A stretch of 64,000 nt of DNA from Paenibacillus sp. ACRRY (lineage in GTDB: Bacteria > Bacillota > Bacilli > Paenibacillales > Paenibacillaceae): contig NZ_JAKRNM010000001.1 of assembly GCF_022346995.1 (NCBI RefSeq), positions 744,001 to 808,000 on the forward strand. Direction: 5' to 3'. The notes below the pieces were generated by a model. That model was not told where the DNA came from. It ran no database searches and was given only the letters and a program-made list of their open reading frames with translations. The position numbers and the translations under genes were made by a program. Positions within the stretch are counted from its first letter, which is position 1. The number at the start of each line of letters is the position of its first letter. Below, piece after piece: positions 36,258 through 45,235 of this stretch.

Positions 36258-37985
36258 ATGTTTTCCTTTTTACAAATTAAAATCTACCGTCGTAAATTTA
36301 TTGCTTATACGATTTTTACGTTATTCATGGGTCTGATTTTGAGCATATTGACTTCGCTTGTTTTGCTGCAGCAGTGGTTAGAGAATGCTCAAAATCAAGC
36401 CGCAGATGCCTTCTCCAGAGTTGAAAGTATGCTTCAAAATGATTCTGATCGGATCGAAGCCTATTTGCAGCGAGTATACTCTAATAATGGTCTAGTGACA
36501 GATGTTCGCTTTTTTCTCGCTAATAGCGCGGAAGGCTATCTGACGGCAAGACTTCAGAATAGCCGTTACGATCAACCTCTTGCTTCGTTTCCAGAAGACG
36601 TGAAAGCTTTTCTTGGCAATGGTCAGGAAGATATCCTCCAGGTGAGCCTACATACCGAGGAAAGAGGTAATGTGTTGCGTTTCGCTAGTAACGGAGCCAC
36701 GAGCTTCTTATTTAATCTGCCTAACACGGATGACATATTTCGAGAGACAATTCAAAGAGGGTTTGTCATCCGAAAACAGCTGCTGGACGAAAAGCAAATT
36801 TCACGCCAGCTCGGTGAATTCCGGTTTCTGGTCAGCAGTGATGTATTATTTAAAGATGTGCAAAACTATCGGTGGATTGAGACAGGAGTCGTCAGTACAG
36901 CTGGGGATGTCTACCTCTTGAACACCGGAGACGGCGCCAAACAGGAATTATTCAGAAGGGTGGCATCGAACGAACGTAGCAAAGGGTTTATGCAGTTAGG
37001 TAAGCTGGACCGCGTGTTTTATGTGACCCATTCATCGAATGCTTACGACTACCAAATGGTCAGCATTGTAGACATGTCCGTCCTTATTCAGCAAAAATCC
37101 GGCATGCTGCTTATCGTGTTCTTCATTTTCTTGGCGGCTATGGTCAGTTTTCTCCTGCTAATCGGCTACAATCTCCGTGAGGACGCAGGTTTTCTACAAC
37201 GGATTATCTATTCCATCCAACGTGTAAAATCAGCCAATTTCACGCCAGTTAGTCCGACACGCTATCGGAAGAACGAGTACGGAATGATCGCTAGGGAACT
37301 CGACGATATGACACTTCAGCTTAACCAACATATACGGACGGAATATTTACTGAAACTGAAACAGCAGGAGACTGAAATGAAAGCGCTTCAAAATCAAATT
37401 AATCCTCACTTTTTGTATAACACACTTGAAATTATTAGATCTTTCGCGCTGGCAGGCCGCGCGGTCGATACAGCGGAAGCAGTGGCTACACTAGGCTCTT
37501 TATACCGTGAAATCGTGAAAAACGAAGATATCATTCTGCTGGGAAGCGAGCTGGATTTGCTGGGGAAATACCTAAAGATCATGGAATTTAAATATCCTGA
37601 CAGGTTTTATTATCAAATCAATGTGGATCAGGCATTACTGTCTCTGCCTACCGTTAAGTTCTGGATGCAGCCGCTCGCGGAGAACTTTTTCGTTCACGGA
37701 TTCCATTCAGACGAAGAGTTTAATTTGCTTGTTGTGAACGGCTCGGAATATGCCGACTCATATGTATTGGATATCGTAGACAACGGGAACTCGATCTCGG
37801 AAGATCGATTGGCCGATATACGCCGCAATCTGTCTATTGTGGGGGATTTTGCAGAGGAAAGCATTGGCTTGCGCAACGTGTATACACGGCTTCGTTTTTT
37901 CTATGGAGAGAGCTTTACCATGCAAATTGAAAATAACGTGGAAGCTGGTGTCAAAATCACCTTAACTATTGTGAAGGAGGCATAA
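36258..37985 (+). CDS. YesM-family sensor histidine kinase
   Basis: 575 aa. Membrane helix near 15-38, extracellular sensor about 40-275, second helix about 280-305, HAMP-like linker, His_kinase domain with phospho-acceptor His384 in NQINPHFLYNTLE, then an HATPase domain (MQPLAENFFVHGF as N-box, DIVDNGNSI, SIGLRNVYTRL). YesM-type kinases sense extracellular sugars or binding proteins. The response regulator starts 3 bp downstream, and transporter genes lie on both sides. Confidence 0.93.
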   Translation: MFSFLQIKIYRRKFIAYTIFTLFMGLILSILTSLVLLQQWLENAQNQAADAFSRVESMLQNDSDRIEAYLQRVYSNNGLVTDVRFFLANSAEGYLTARLQNSRYDQPLASFPEDVKAFLGNGQEDILQVSLHTEERGNVLRFASNGATSFLFNLPNTDDIFRETIQRGFVIRKQLLDEKQISRQLGEFRFLVSSDVLFKDVQNYRWIETGVVSTAGDVYLLNTGDGAKQELFRRVASNERSKGFMQLGKLDRVFYVTHSSNAYDYQMVSIVDMSVLIQQKSGMLLIVFFIFLAAMVSFLLLIGYNLREDAGFLQRIIYSIQRVKSANFTPVSPTRYRKNEYGMIARELDDMTLQLNQHIRTEYLLKLKQQETEMKALQNQINPHFLYNTLEIIRSFALAGRAVDTAEAVATLGSLYREIVKNEDIILLGSELDLLGKYLKIMEFKYPDRFYYQINVDQALLSLPTVKFWMQPLAENFFVHGFHSDEEFNLLVVNGSEYADSYVLDIVDNGNSISEDRLADIRRNLSIVGDFAEESIGLRNVYTRLRFFYGESFTMQIENNVEAGVKITLTIVKEA

Positions 37986-37988
37986 TGT

Positions 37989-38750
37989 ATGTACAAGCTT
38001 CTGATCGTTGACGACGAGCCTTTAATCCTGGAAGGAATCAAGCGAACGCTGGACTGGGAAATGCATGGATTTAGTCAGATCGAGACCAGCGAAACCTATG
38101 ATGATGCACTAACGAAGGCCATGGAGTTCTGGCCGGACTTGGCGATTTTTGACGTTTGCATCGGCAAGGAGCGCGGTTATAACGCCATTCACAAGCTTAA
38201 TAAATTGCGGCTACCGACGACCTATATCATGATGAGTGGTTATGGCGAGTTCGAATACGCCCTGGAGGCAATTCATTGCGGGGTTAAGGATTATCTGCTC
38301 AAGCCCGTTGAGCGTGCAAAGCTTCAAGCTCTGGTTGAAAGGGTCATCGTCGAAGATTTGAATGGTACGCTGGAGAGAAGCAATTTGGACCAACGTGATA
38401 TAGATCCCATATTGCAAGTACGCTATGACAGCTTGTCTAAGCTGACCAACCGCATTCTGTTAATGGTTAGAGCTGAATACGACCAAAATCTCAATCTCAA
38501 GTTGTTGGCGAATCGGTTTCGCATGAACGGCACTTATCTTGGACAGCTGTTTCTGAAGGAAACGAAGATGAAATTTTCGGAGTATCTTATGGCTTACCGG
38601 ATGTTATGTGCACGAGATCGTATTCAAGCAACGAACGAGAAAATTTCGACAATTGCTCTGTCCGTCGGCTATGCCAATCTGAACTACTTTTATACGCATT
38701 TCCAAGCTTACTTCAGCAAATCGCCTTCTGATCTGCGGAGGAAGGAGTAG
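37989..38750 (+). CDS. YesN-like response regulator with AraC-type output domain, compact form
   Basis: 253 aa. Receiver domain with DD near residues 8-9, phospho-acceptor Asp55 (LAIFDVCIG) and Lys near 106 (DYLLKPVER), followed directly by an AraC-type double HTH (NLKLLANRFRMNGTYLGQLF; ISTIALSVGYANLNYFYTHF). Typical YesN proteins are near 500 aa with a long middle segment; here it is nearly absent. GAAGGAGGCA precedes ATG 37989. Pairs with the kinase just upstream and likely activates the flanking transporter. Confidence 0.92.
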   Translation: MYKLLIVDDEPLILEGIKRTLDWEMHGFSQIETSETYDDALTKAMEFWPDLAIFDVCIGKERGYNAIHKLNKLRLPTTYIMMSGYGEFEYALEAIHCGVKDYLLKPVERAKLQALVERVIVEDLNGTLERSNLDQRDIDPILQVRYDSLSKLTNRILLMVRAEYDQNLNLKLLANRFRMNGTYLGQLFLKETKMKFSEYLMAYRMLCARDRIQATNEKISTIALSVGYANLNYFYTHFQAYFSKSPSDLRRKE

Positions 38751-38756
38751 TGCAAA

Positions 38757-40265
38757 ATGATACAACAATGTATCCGGAACACGTTTGTAAAGGTTGTCCT
38801 GATTACAACGTTGTTGGCGCTGCCTTTGTCTGGCTGTATCTCAAGTTTGGACACGAGTGAGAAGGCTGACGATATCGAAACGGTGAATCTGATTTACTAT
38901 ACGCTCGGCAATTCTGATCCGGATCTGAAGATGGTTAACGATAAAATCAACGAGGTGTTGGCTAGGAAAATTGGAGTCACCATTACATATATAAAGATTG
39001 GATGGCAGGAGTACAACGACCGGATCAATACGTTAATTTCAACGGGGACCCCTTTTGACATCGCCTTTACCACAGATTACTCAAGCTACGTTCAACGGGG
39101 GGCTTGGTTAAGACTAGACAGCTATTTATCCAGTATTGGCAAGGATATGTACGATACGATCGACCCTATATTATGGCAGGGTGTACGCATGGAAGACGGC
39201 GGCATCTACGGCGTGCCAACGAATAAGGAGCTCGCGGTTCGTATGCAGTGGATGTATCCAGAAGCGCTTGTCCAAAAGTATAGCATTGACATTACGAAGT
39301 ATAACACCCTGGAGTCTCTGGAACCCCTTCTTCAAATGATCAAGGACAAAGAACCTTCCTATCAGACGATGGAGCTGGACAAAGACTCTCAAAACTTCTT
39401 CGCTATGTACGGTTACGAATATGTGCTGGACAAACCACTGCCTCTCATGGTGCGTTCCCTGGATCCAAACGCGCCGGTTATCAATATATTTGAGACTAAG
39501 GAAGCTAGAGAGGTGCTGGATACGATCCGAAGCTTTTACGTGAAGGGTTATATCAACGAGGACGCTGCCTTACGGGAGAGCCAAAATCTCAAACGTGAAC
39601 AAAAAGTTTTCTGGAAATCTGCAGGAGGAGGTCCGCTTTCGGAAAACAGTTGGAGTAAGGATCGCGGCTACAAGGTCGTCTCTCATCCCGTGACGCCTGC
39701 TCTGATTACGACAGAATCTGTTCGGGGCGGGATTATGGCGGTAAACGCAAAGTCAGCGCATCCGCTTGAGAGCGTTAAATTTTTAAATCTACTCAACACA
39801 GACCCCGAGATCCGTAATTTGTTTAATTACGGTATCGAAGGTGTGCATTATACGCTGGATGAAAAGGGACAAGTGCTGCTAAAAACGTCTGAAGAAAGTG
39901 ACGATCCGGTTGCGCCAGTCGGATATGAAGGTGTGCAGTATACGCAGGGAAACTGGTTCATTCTAAAAACGATTGGTGGAGAATATCCGGATCCATTGGA
40001 TAAGTGGGATCAGTACCGTGCGGCCAATGCGGAATACGTCAAATCGAAGTTGCTCGGATTCACGCCGGATTTATCCGGAGTGTCTATTCAGGTCAATCTC
40101 ATAAAAATGGTTTGGGAAAAGTACTATTCGAGCCTGATGACAGGCAGTGTGGATGTGGATATGGTGCTGCCCAAGTTCAACGAGGAGCTCAAGCAGGCGG
40201 GTTTGGACGATGTGCGGGTTGAAATACAAAGGCAGCTCAATGTCTGGCGTGTTGAGCACCCATGA
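38757..40265 (+). CDS. Second oligosaccharide-binding lipoprotein (DUF3502-type), encoded with the two-component system
   Basis: 502 aa; lipobox LSGC (Cys near residue 24), then a fold parallel to the 34593 protein (IYYTLGNSDPDLKMVNDKIN; IRNLFNYGIEGVHYTLDE; YYSSLMTGSVDVDMVLPKF). It starts 6 bp after the response regulator, so it belongs to the kinase transcript, and has no permease of its own here. It may share the 32624/33584 permeases or act as a ligand-presenting partner of the kinase; both are inferences. Confidence 0.9.
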   Translation: MIQQCIRNTFVKVVLITTLLALPLSGCISSLDTSEKADDIETVNLIYYTLGNSDPDLKMVNDKINEVLARKIGVTITYIKIGWQEYNDRINTLISTGTPFDIAFTTDYSSYVQRGAWLRLDSYLSSIGKDMYDTIDPILWQGVRMEDGGIYGVPTNKELAVRMQWMYPEALVQKYSIDITKYNTLESLEPLLQMIKDKEPSYQTMELDKDSQNFFAMYGYEYVLDKPLPLMVRSLDPNAPVINIFETKEAREVLDTIRSFYVKGYINEDAALRESQNLKREQKVFWKSAGGGPLSENSWSKDRGYKVVSHPVTPALITTESVRGGIMAVNAKSAHPLESVKFLNLLNTDPEIRNLFNYGIEGVHYTLDEKGQVLLKTSEESDDPVAPVGYEGVQYTQGNWFILKTIGGEYPDPLDKWDQYRAANAEYVKSKLLGFTPDLSGVSIQVNLIKMVWEKYYSSLMTGSVDVDMVLPKFNEELKQAGLDDVRVEIQRQLNVWRVEHP

Positions 40266-40408
40266 TAAGAATCAAATAAGCACGAATGATTTATCACTGC
40301 AAATAAGAAAGTATTACCGGAGCACAGTATTTAAAAGAAAAAGCAAGGAAGGGGAACATAAAAACAAACAAATCGAGCTAAGTGAACGAACATCGAGTTA
40401 CTAGTCGA

Positions 40409-40481
40409 GGGACAAGAACATGATCCCATTGAAGTCGCTATTATAGCGGCTTTTTTGATTTAAGGAACCAAGTCTTGTCCC
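40409..40481. repeat. Inverted repeat GGGACAAGA/TCTTGTCCC enclosing a terminator
   Basis: GGGACAAGA at 40409-40417 and its exact complement at 40473-40481. Between them, AAGTCGCT / AGCGGCTT (40432-40439 with 40445-40452, one G-U) followed by TTTTT forms a terminator for the binding-protein transcript. CGAGGGACAA also occurs at 23909-23918. Confidence 0.55.
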
Positions 40482-40489
40482 AAGCTGAG

Positions 40490-40555
40490 GCCAAGAACAT
40501 TGTGTCATTTCGGATTAGTTAATTATCTAAATAGTACTATGATGGAATCATGTGG
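40490..40555 (+). repeat. Dispersed AT-rich intergenic repeat, family R2, copy C
   Basis: Contains CATTTCGGATTAGTTAATTA followed by TCTAAATAGTACTATGATGG. Closest relative in the window is at 2196-2265; a shorter one is at 23950. The segment TAGTACTATGAT resembles a -10 region, so the repeat may carry a promoter. Confidence 0.45.
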
Positions 40556-40577
40556 CGATATAAGTAGAATGAATTGA

Positions 40578-40602
40578 AACTTCGCTTGAGCGAGTTTTTT
40601 TG
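40578..40602 (+). terminator. Hairpin with T-run before convergent GntR gene
   Basis: AACTTCGCT / AGCGAGTT with a one-base bulge, followed by seven T. It could terminate transcription starting within the adjacent repeat. Confidence 0.5.
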
Positions 40603-40707
40603 TATCATGAACTAGCTTTTCTGTGCAGACAATTATGAAAAATGTCGTCGGTAAAATCCAATTAATATGCCCAGTTCATCTATCGTCTGGCTGCAACGTT
40701 TGTCGTG

Positions 40708-41772
40708 TCAAGGGAAGATGAGTTGTACGGGAATGACGGCGTTCTTAGGAGAATAAATATTTTCCATTTGTTCACGTAACAGCTTTACGGCCGTTCGTGC
40801 CATTTCCTGTTCATCCTGCTGCACATAAGCTACGCCTGAAAGATGTGGATTATCGAAAGATAGCAAAACGATATTTGAGTGATCGTTCAGACGACTGATC
40901 GCGGCCGATGTAAGACGTGCGGTTTCTTCAGTGAGCGAGAAGGCTGCCGAAATTCCACTGTGGTCCTGCAAGAAGTCGCTAACATAGTCCAATGCTTGCT
41001 CGCCGCGTAGAATGTCGAGAGGGATGTGACACCACAAGCTCTTGTCAATCGAGATGCCTTGATCTGTGTACGCCTGCTCGAAGCCGAGCGTGCGATCCTC
41101 GACGGCTGTATTGGCATTTTCAGGTGAGATGAGCGCAATCTGCTGATGACTCTTGGATAGCAAATGGGAGACAGCCTTGTAAGCACCGCCGTAATTGTCG
41201 GAAGTAATGGTGTACGTCTCAATGTTGCGCAGATAGCGGTCGATGAACACACACGGGAATTTGTCGAGCGACAGACGCAGTAATGATTCGTTGTACTTCT
41301 CATCTTCTGTCGGAAAAACGATCAGCCCCTTCACACCGAGCTCTGTTAGTGTACGAATGACGTTTGACTCAATAGAGGAGGACTCGCGCGTGATGCTTAG
41401 GATCATGCTGAGACCGGCTTCATGCAGGAATTGTTCCGTGTAGTCAACGAGCTTCTGAATGACACGGGTCCTCATCGTCGGAATGATGAAGCCGATGAGC
41501 GGCATGGAGGACGCGCTGCATGGGGATGGCGGAGACTTGATGCTGGAAACAAGAAGACTAGAAGAGACGAATGAGCCTTTGCCTTGAACGCGTATAATTA
41601 AGCCTTCGTCAGCTAGCAGGGTTAGGGCGTTCCTGACGGTTATTTTACTTACTCTGAATTCGTCCATTAGTTCTTGCTCAGAAGGAATGCGGTCCGTTGG
41701 CCGAAGCTGCCCTGATTTAATTTTTTGAAGAATATCTTCTCGAATTTGTTTGTAGAGCGCCAGCTTTTTCAA
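40708..41772 (-). CDS. GntR-LacI hybrid transcriptional regulator (AraR-like)
   Basis: About 354 aa. N-terminal GntR winged helix (LYKQIREDILQKIKSGQLRPTDRIPSEQELMDEF...SKITVRNALTLLADEGLI) fused to a LacI-type sugar-binding domain (PLIGFIIPTMRTRVIQKLVD onward). This layout is that of AraR, the arabinose repressor of Bacillus. TTG at 41772 is chosen since GGGGAG lies 10 bp upstream; ATG 41790 lacks a ribosome site. Divergent from an AraNPQ-like transporter and GH43 gene; palindromes lie in the gap. Arabinose or arabino-oligosaccharide response is inferred. Confidence 0.9.
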   Translation of the reverse strand: MKKLALYKQIREDILQKIKSGQLRPTDRIPSEQELMDEFRVSKITVRNALTLLADEGLIIRVQGKGSFVSSSLLVSSIKSPPSPCSASSMPLIGFIIPTMRTRVIQKLVDYTEQFLHEAGLSMILSITRESSSIESNVIRTLTELGVKGLIVFPTEDEKYNESLLRLSLDKFPCVFIDRYLRNIETYTITSDNYGGAYKAVSHLLSKSHQQIALISPENANTAVEDRTLGFEQAYTDQGISIDKSLWCHIPLDILRGEQALDYVSDFLQDHSGISAAFSLTEETARLTSAAISRLNDHSNIVLLSFDNPHLSGVAYVQQDEQEMARTAVKLLREQMENIYSPKNAVIPVQLIFP

Positions 41773-41804
41773 AAAGTTGCATCTCCCCATAAACTTTATG
41801 ATTT

Positions 41805-41822
41805 TATAATCAATTGGTTATA
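41805..41822. promoter_or_regulatory. Probable operator of the GntR-LacI regulator
   Basis: TATAATCAATTGGTTATA, an 18-bp near-perfect palindrome, 30 bp upstream of the regulator start and in the divergent promoter region. Confidence 0.5.
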
Positions 41823-41855
41823 TAAAGCATATTTCATCTATATTATAATACGGCA

Positions 41856-41870
41856 TGTAAAGCGCTTACA
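41856..41870. promoter_or_regulatory. cre-like palindrome in the divergent promoter region
   Basis: TGTAAAGCGCTTACA: arms TGTAA/TTACA around AGCGC. It resembles TGTAAGCGCTTACA cre sites but has one extra base, so it could be a CcpA site or a LacI/AraR-type operator. Confidence 0.45.
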
Positions 41871-42038
41871 ATATGGTATTTGAGAAATTGTTGCGAAGGG
41901 GTCTTTTCTTTGAACGGTTAGAATTTATGTTAAGGATGGTGGTGGTGCCTAGGTAAATTGAACCCGCTTAAATTAATAGAACTAACTAGTCAGCCGACTT
42001 TTCAAATGCATAACCAAAAAAGAGAGGATGACGAACAA

Positions 42039-43376
42039 ATGAAAAAACGCAGTACTATAATCTCCATCGTTACAGTCCTTATTATGTCACTTGTTTTTAC
42101 AGCCTGTGGTGCACCTTCTGATTCAAAAACGGAAACACAGCAATTAGGCGCTAATGCCGGTGAGAATGCAACAGAATTGTCATTTTGGACCTTCGTAGAT
42201 TTGCACGGTAAGCATTTGGATAAAATGCTGGGGTTATGGAACCAAGAGAACCCAGACAAACAGATTAAGTTGAATGTAACGGTCATGCCTTACGATGATA
42301 TGCACAACAAGCTCTTATTGGCAGTTACAAGCGGAAAAGGTGCTCCTGATATCACGGATATCGAGCTGGGTCAATTCCCTAAATTCCTGGAAGGTGACAA
42401 CGTTCCACTGGAATCTTTGAATGATGTATTTGCACCATACAAAGACGTTGTTGTTCCTTCACGTGTCGAGATTTACTCCAAAGCCGACCAGGTTTATGGC
42501 TTTGATTATCACGTAGGTGCCACGCTTGCTTTCTACAACACTGAAATTCTCGAACAAGCAGGTGTTGACTACAAAACAATCAAAACGTGGGAAGATTACA
42601 AACAAGCAGGGATCAAGGTTTATGAAAAGACTGGCAAGTACTTAGGTACTGCTGATACATCAGCTACGTGGCAAGCATCGCTTCTGCTAGCTCAGCAAAA
42701 TGCTGATTTTACAGATGAAAATGGTAATCCAAAAGTGAACTCGCCTGAAATGATTAAAGCGTATGAAATGTTAGTCGATCTGCAGAAGAACAATGTTATT
42801 CATACGATCCCTGGCGGTCAACCCGACACAGAAGAAGCAAAAGGCGAATACAACAAAGGCAACTACGCAAGCGCATTAATGCCTGAATGGTACATGTCCC
42901 GCTTTGTAAACGAAATGAAGGACCTTAAAGGGAAGTATGCAATTGCTCCATTGCCTGTATTTGAAGAAGGTAATCCTCGTTCTGTTGGCTTAGGGGGTAC
43001 TGGCACAGTTGTTACTAAGAATGGTAAAGACGTTCAGTTGGCCAAAGAATTTGTAGCCTTTGCCAAGCTTTCGAAAGAAGCTACGACTGAAATCTGGAAT
43101 ACACTTGGATTTGACCCAATCAACATGGAAGTATGGCAAGATGATGCAGTAACGAAAAACCCTGATAATGAATACGTCCAATACTTTAAAACAAATGCAT
43201 TTGATACTTTGAATGAAATCAAGGACGAAATTAGAGCGATCAAGTCCGTTAAAGCTTCACCGACCATCGGCAATATCTTCAATACGGTTACCTTGAATGC
43301 TATCTTTGAGGATGGCCAAGACGTGAAGGAAGCGCTGGATGAAGCACAAGAAGCAATTGAACAGGAATTGAAATAA
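42039..43376 (+). CDS. Arabino-oligosaccharide-type ABC transporter binding lipoprotein (AraN-like)
   Basis: 445-aa surface lipoprotein from ATG 42039 (AGAGAGGA upstream; the frame is open from 41958 but that part has no ribosome site). Signal peptide with lipobox FTAC (Cys near residue 23), family 1 binding domain (LSFWTFVDLHGKHLDKMLGLWN; YGFDYHVGATLAFYNTEILEQAG). Order binding protein, two permeases and a GH43 enzyme next to an AraR-like gene mirrors the arabinan system of Bacillus. Substrate specificity is inferred from context. Confidence 0.9.
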   Translation: MKKRSTIISIVTVLIMSLVFTACGAPSDSKTETQQLGANAGENATELSFWTFVDLHGKHLDKMLGLWNQENPDKQIKLNVTVMPYDDMHNKLLLAVTSGKGAPDITDIELGQFPKFLEGDNVPLESLNDVFAPYKDVVVPSRVEIYSKADQVYGFDYHVGATLAFYNTEILEQAGVDYKTIKTWEDYKQAGIKVYEKTGKYLGTADTSATWQASLLLAQQNADFTDENGNPKVNSPEMIKAYEMLVDLQKNNVIHTIPGGQPDTEEAKGEYNKGNYASALMPEWYMSRFVNEMKDLKGKYAIAPLPVFEEGNPRSVGLGGTGTVVTKNGKDVQLAKEFVAFAKLSKEATTEIWNTLGFDPINMEVWQDDAVTKNPDNEYVQYFKTNAFDTLNEIKDEIRAIKSVKASPTIGNIFNTVTLNAIFEDGQDVKEALDEAQEAIEQELK

Positions 43377-43398
43377 ATATAATCAGTAAATGATTTGA

Positions 43399-43436
43399 TT
43401 AAACCTGTCGGCAGGTATAGTGGTCGGCAGGTTTAA
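43399..43436 (+). promoter_or_regulatory. Intercistronic hairpin between binding protein and permease genes
   Basis: TTAAACCTGTCG pairs with the CGGCAGGTTTAA arm (43425-43436, one G-U) around a loop of about 14 nt. Such stem-loops often keep binding-protein mRNA in excess over permease mRNA by partial termination or stabilisation. Confidence 0.55.
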
Positions 43437-43460
43437 CCATAGTCAAGGGAGATTGAGAAT

Positions 43461-44357
43461 ATGATAAAGAAATTTGTATACTCTCAAAAGGTTGCACCTT
43501 ATGTTTTTGTATTGCCATTTATACTCATATTTTTGTTATTCTGGTTCTATCCGCTTGTAAATTCTTTCATAATGAGCTTTCAAGATAAGATGTTGGGACA
43601 GGATCCTAAATGGGTTGGTGAAGCGAACTATTCGAAATTACTTACAGATAAAGTGTTTTTGACGGCTATTAAAAATAGCGTTGTGTACATGATAGGAACC
43701 TTAGTGCTGTTAATTCCCTTTCCCATGTTATTCGCCGTTATGATCAACAGTAAGTTAATGCTGGGAAGAGAGTTTTTTAAATCTTCGTTCTTTCTCCCTG
43801 CATTGACATCTGTGGCAGTTGCGGGTACCATTTTCCGCCTTACATTTGGTGAAATGGAAGGTTCATTAATGAACAGTTTCCTAGGTCTATTTGGTGTAGA
43901 GCCTATTAAGTTCCTGAAAGACGGAGAATGGAGTATGGCAGCACTGTTAATCCTCGCATGTTGGAGATGGACAGGTGTTAATATGCTGTATTATCTATCC
44001 GGTTTGAAAAGCATTGACAATGAATATTATGAGGCTGCTTCAATTGATGGGGCATCTGCTTGGCAGAAGTTCAGAACGATCACAATGCCATTATTGAAGC
44101 CGACCACGGTATATGTTACGACAATTAGTGTTTATGCAGGTTTAGCCATGTTTACCGAGAGCCTGATGATGTTTAACGGTAACAATTCACCCAAAAATAT
44201 TGGCTTAACCATTGTTGGATTTCTGTATAGACAAGGGATTGAGAAGAATAAGCTGGGTTACGCAGCTGCAGTTGGTATCATTCTGTTAATCATTGCTATG
44301 GTTATCAATTTAACGCAGTTGAAATTAAGTGGAATGTTCAAAAAGGAGGAGGATTAA
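43461..44357 (+). CDS. Sugar ABC transporter permease (AraP-like)
   Basis: 298 aa, six membrane helices, EAA motif YEAASIDGASAWQKFRTITMPL. Begins MIKKFVYSQKVAPYVFVLPFILIFLLFWFYPL, a normal start for this permease group; AAGGGAGATT precedes ATG 43461. Followed after one base by the partner permease. Confidence 0.92.
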   Translation: MIKKFVYSQKVAPYVFVLPFILIFLLFWFYPLVNSFIMSFQDKMLGQDPKWVGEANYSKLLTDKVFLTAIKNSVVYMIGTLVLLIPFPMLFAVMINSKLMLGREFFKSSFFLPALTSVAVAGTIFRLTFGEMEGSLMNSFLGLFGVEPIKFLKDGEWSMAALLILACWRWTGVNMLYYLSGLKSIDNEYYEAASIDGASAWQKFRTITMPLLKPTTVYVTTISVYAGLAMFTESLMMFNGNNSPKNIGLTIVGFLYRQGIEKNKLGYAAAVGIILLIIAMVINLTQLKLSGMFKKEED

Positions 44358-44358
44358 A

Positions 44359-45207
44359 GTGGGCAAAAGTCAGACAAGGAATAATTTTATTTCCAGAATA
44401 GTAATTATTTGTTTGTTCATAATTCTATTCGTTATAATTATGATTCCATTCTATGCAGTGGCCCTATCTTCCTTTAAACCAGGTGAATCATTAATTAGAT
44501 ATGGTCTTAACCTAAATTTGGATTTTAGTATCATGAGTTTTGACAATTTCATCTATCTGTTTACTGGAGAACATGATTATTTTGTATGGTTTTGGAACAG
44601 TATGACTTTAACCATCGTTCAAGTGGTTTTAACACTTTTTGTAAGCGCATTTGTTGGATATGGTTTCGCAGCATATGATTTTAAAGGGAAGAATTTCCTC
44701 TTTATATGTGTTTTGCTTATTATGATGGTGCCTTTCGAAATACTGCTGGTTCCTTTATACAGCTTAGTTAATGATTTGGGAATGGTGAATAGCTATTCGG
44801 CAATCATTCTGCCCGGTATAGCCAATGCCGCGACAATATTTTTCTTCAGGCAATATCTACGAAGCATACCCAAAGAGATTATTCAATCTGGACGGGTTGA
44901 TGGCGCAAACGAGTATGCGATTTATTTCAGACTCATTATGCCGATTATGAAGCCATCCTTTGCAGCAATGGCCATTCTGAATGGTATGAATAGCTGGAAT
45001 AATCTATTATGGCCATTCATGGTGCTCGGAGATCAGAGTAAATATACACTTCCAATCGGTTTGAAAACGTTATTAACTCCTTATGGTAATAACTATGATC
45101 TATTGATCGTGGGCTCCTTCTTCTCCATCATTCCAATTTTCATACTGTTTATTGCTTTCCAGAAATATTTCATAGACGGTATGACTGCAGGTGCTGTTAA
45201 AGGGTAG
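44359..45207 (+). CDS. Sugar ABC transporter permease (AraQ-like)
   Basis: 282 aa from GTG 44359, which follows AAAGGAGGAGGA; the frame extends upstream into the previous gene without support. Six membrane helices, EAA-type loop QSGRVDGANEYAIYFRLIMPI (Glu-Ala-Ala replaced by Gln-Ser-Gly), and C-terminal YFIDGMTAGAVKG. Partner of the preceding permease. Confidence 0.92.
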   Translation: MGKSQTRNNFISRIVIICLFIILFVIIMIPFYAVALSSFKPGESLIRYGLNLNLDFSIMSFDNFIYLFTGEHDYFVWFWNSMTLTIVQVVLTLFVSAFVGYGFAAYDFKGKNFLFICVLLIMMVPFEILLVPLYSLVNDLGMVNSYSAIILPGIANAATIFFFRQYLRSIPKEIIQSGRVDGANEYAIYFRLIMPIMKPSFAAMAILNGMNSWNNLLWPFMVLGDQSKYTLPIGLKTLLTPYGNNYDLLIVGSFFSIIPIFILFIAFQKYFIDGMTAGAVKG

Positions 45208-45235
45208 TAAATATTATGATGAAGCAGGTGATAAG

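Larger units (their letters stand above)
40266..40707. other. Intergenic region between convergent units, with terminators and repeat
   Basis: No gene seen. It holds an inverted repeat with an internal terminator (40409-40481), an R2 repeat copy (40490-40555) and a second hairpin with T-run (40578-40602); each is listed separately. Confidence 0.5.

Noticed and set aside
40147..40404. 85-codon open frame overlapping the end of the second DUF3502-type binding protein
   Set aside because: Most of it is an alternative frame of the real gene, with a composition typical of shadows.
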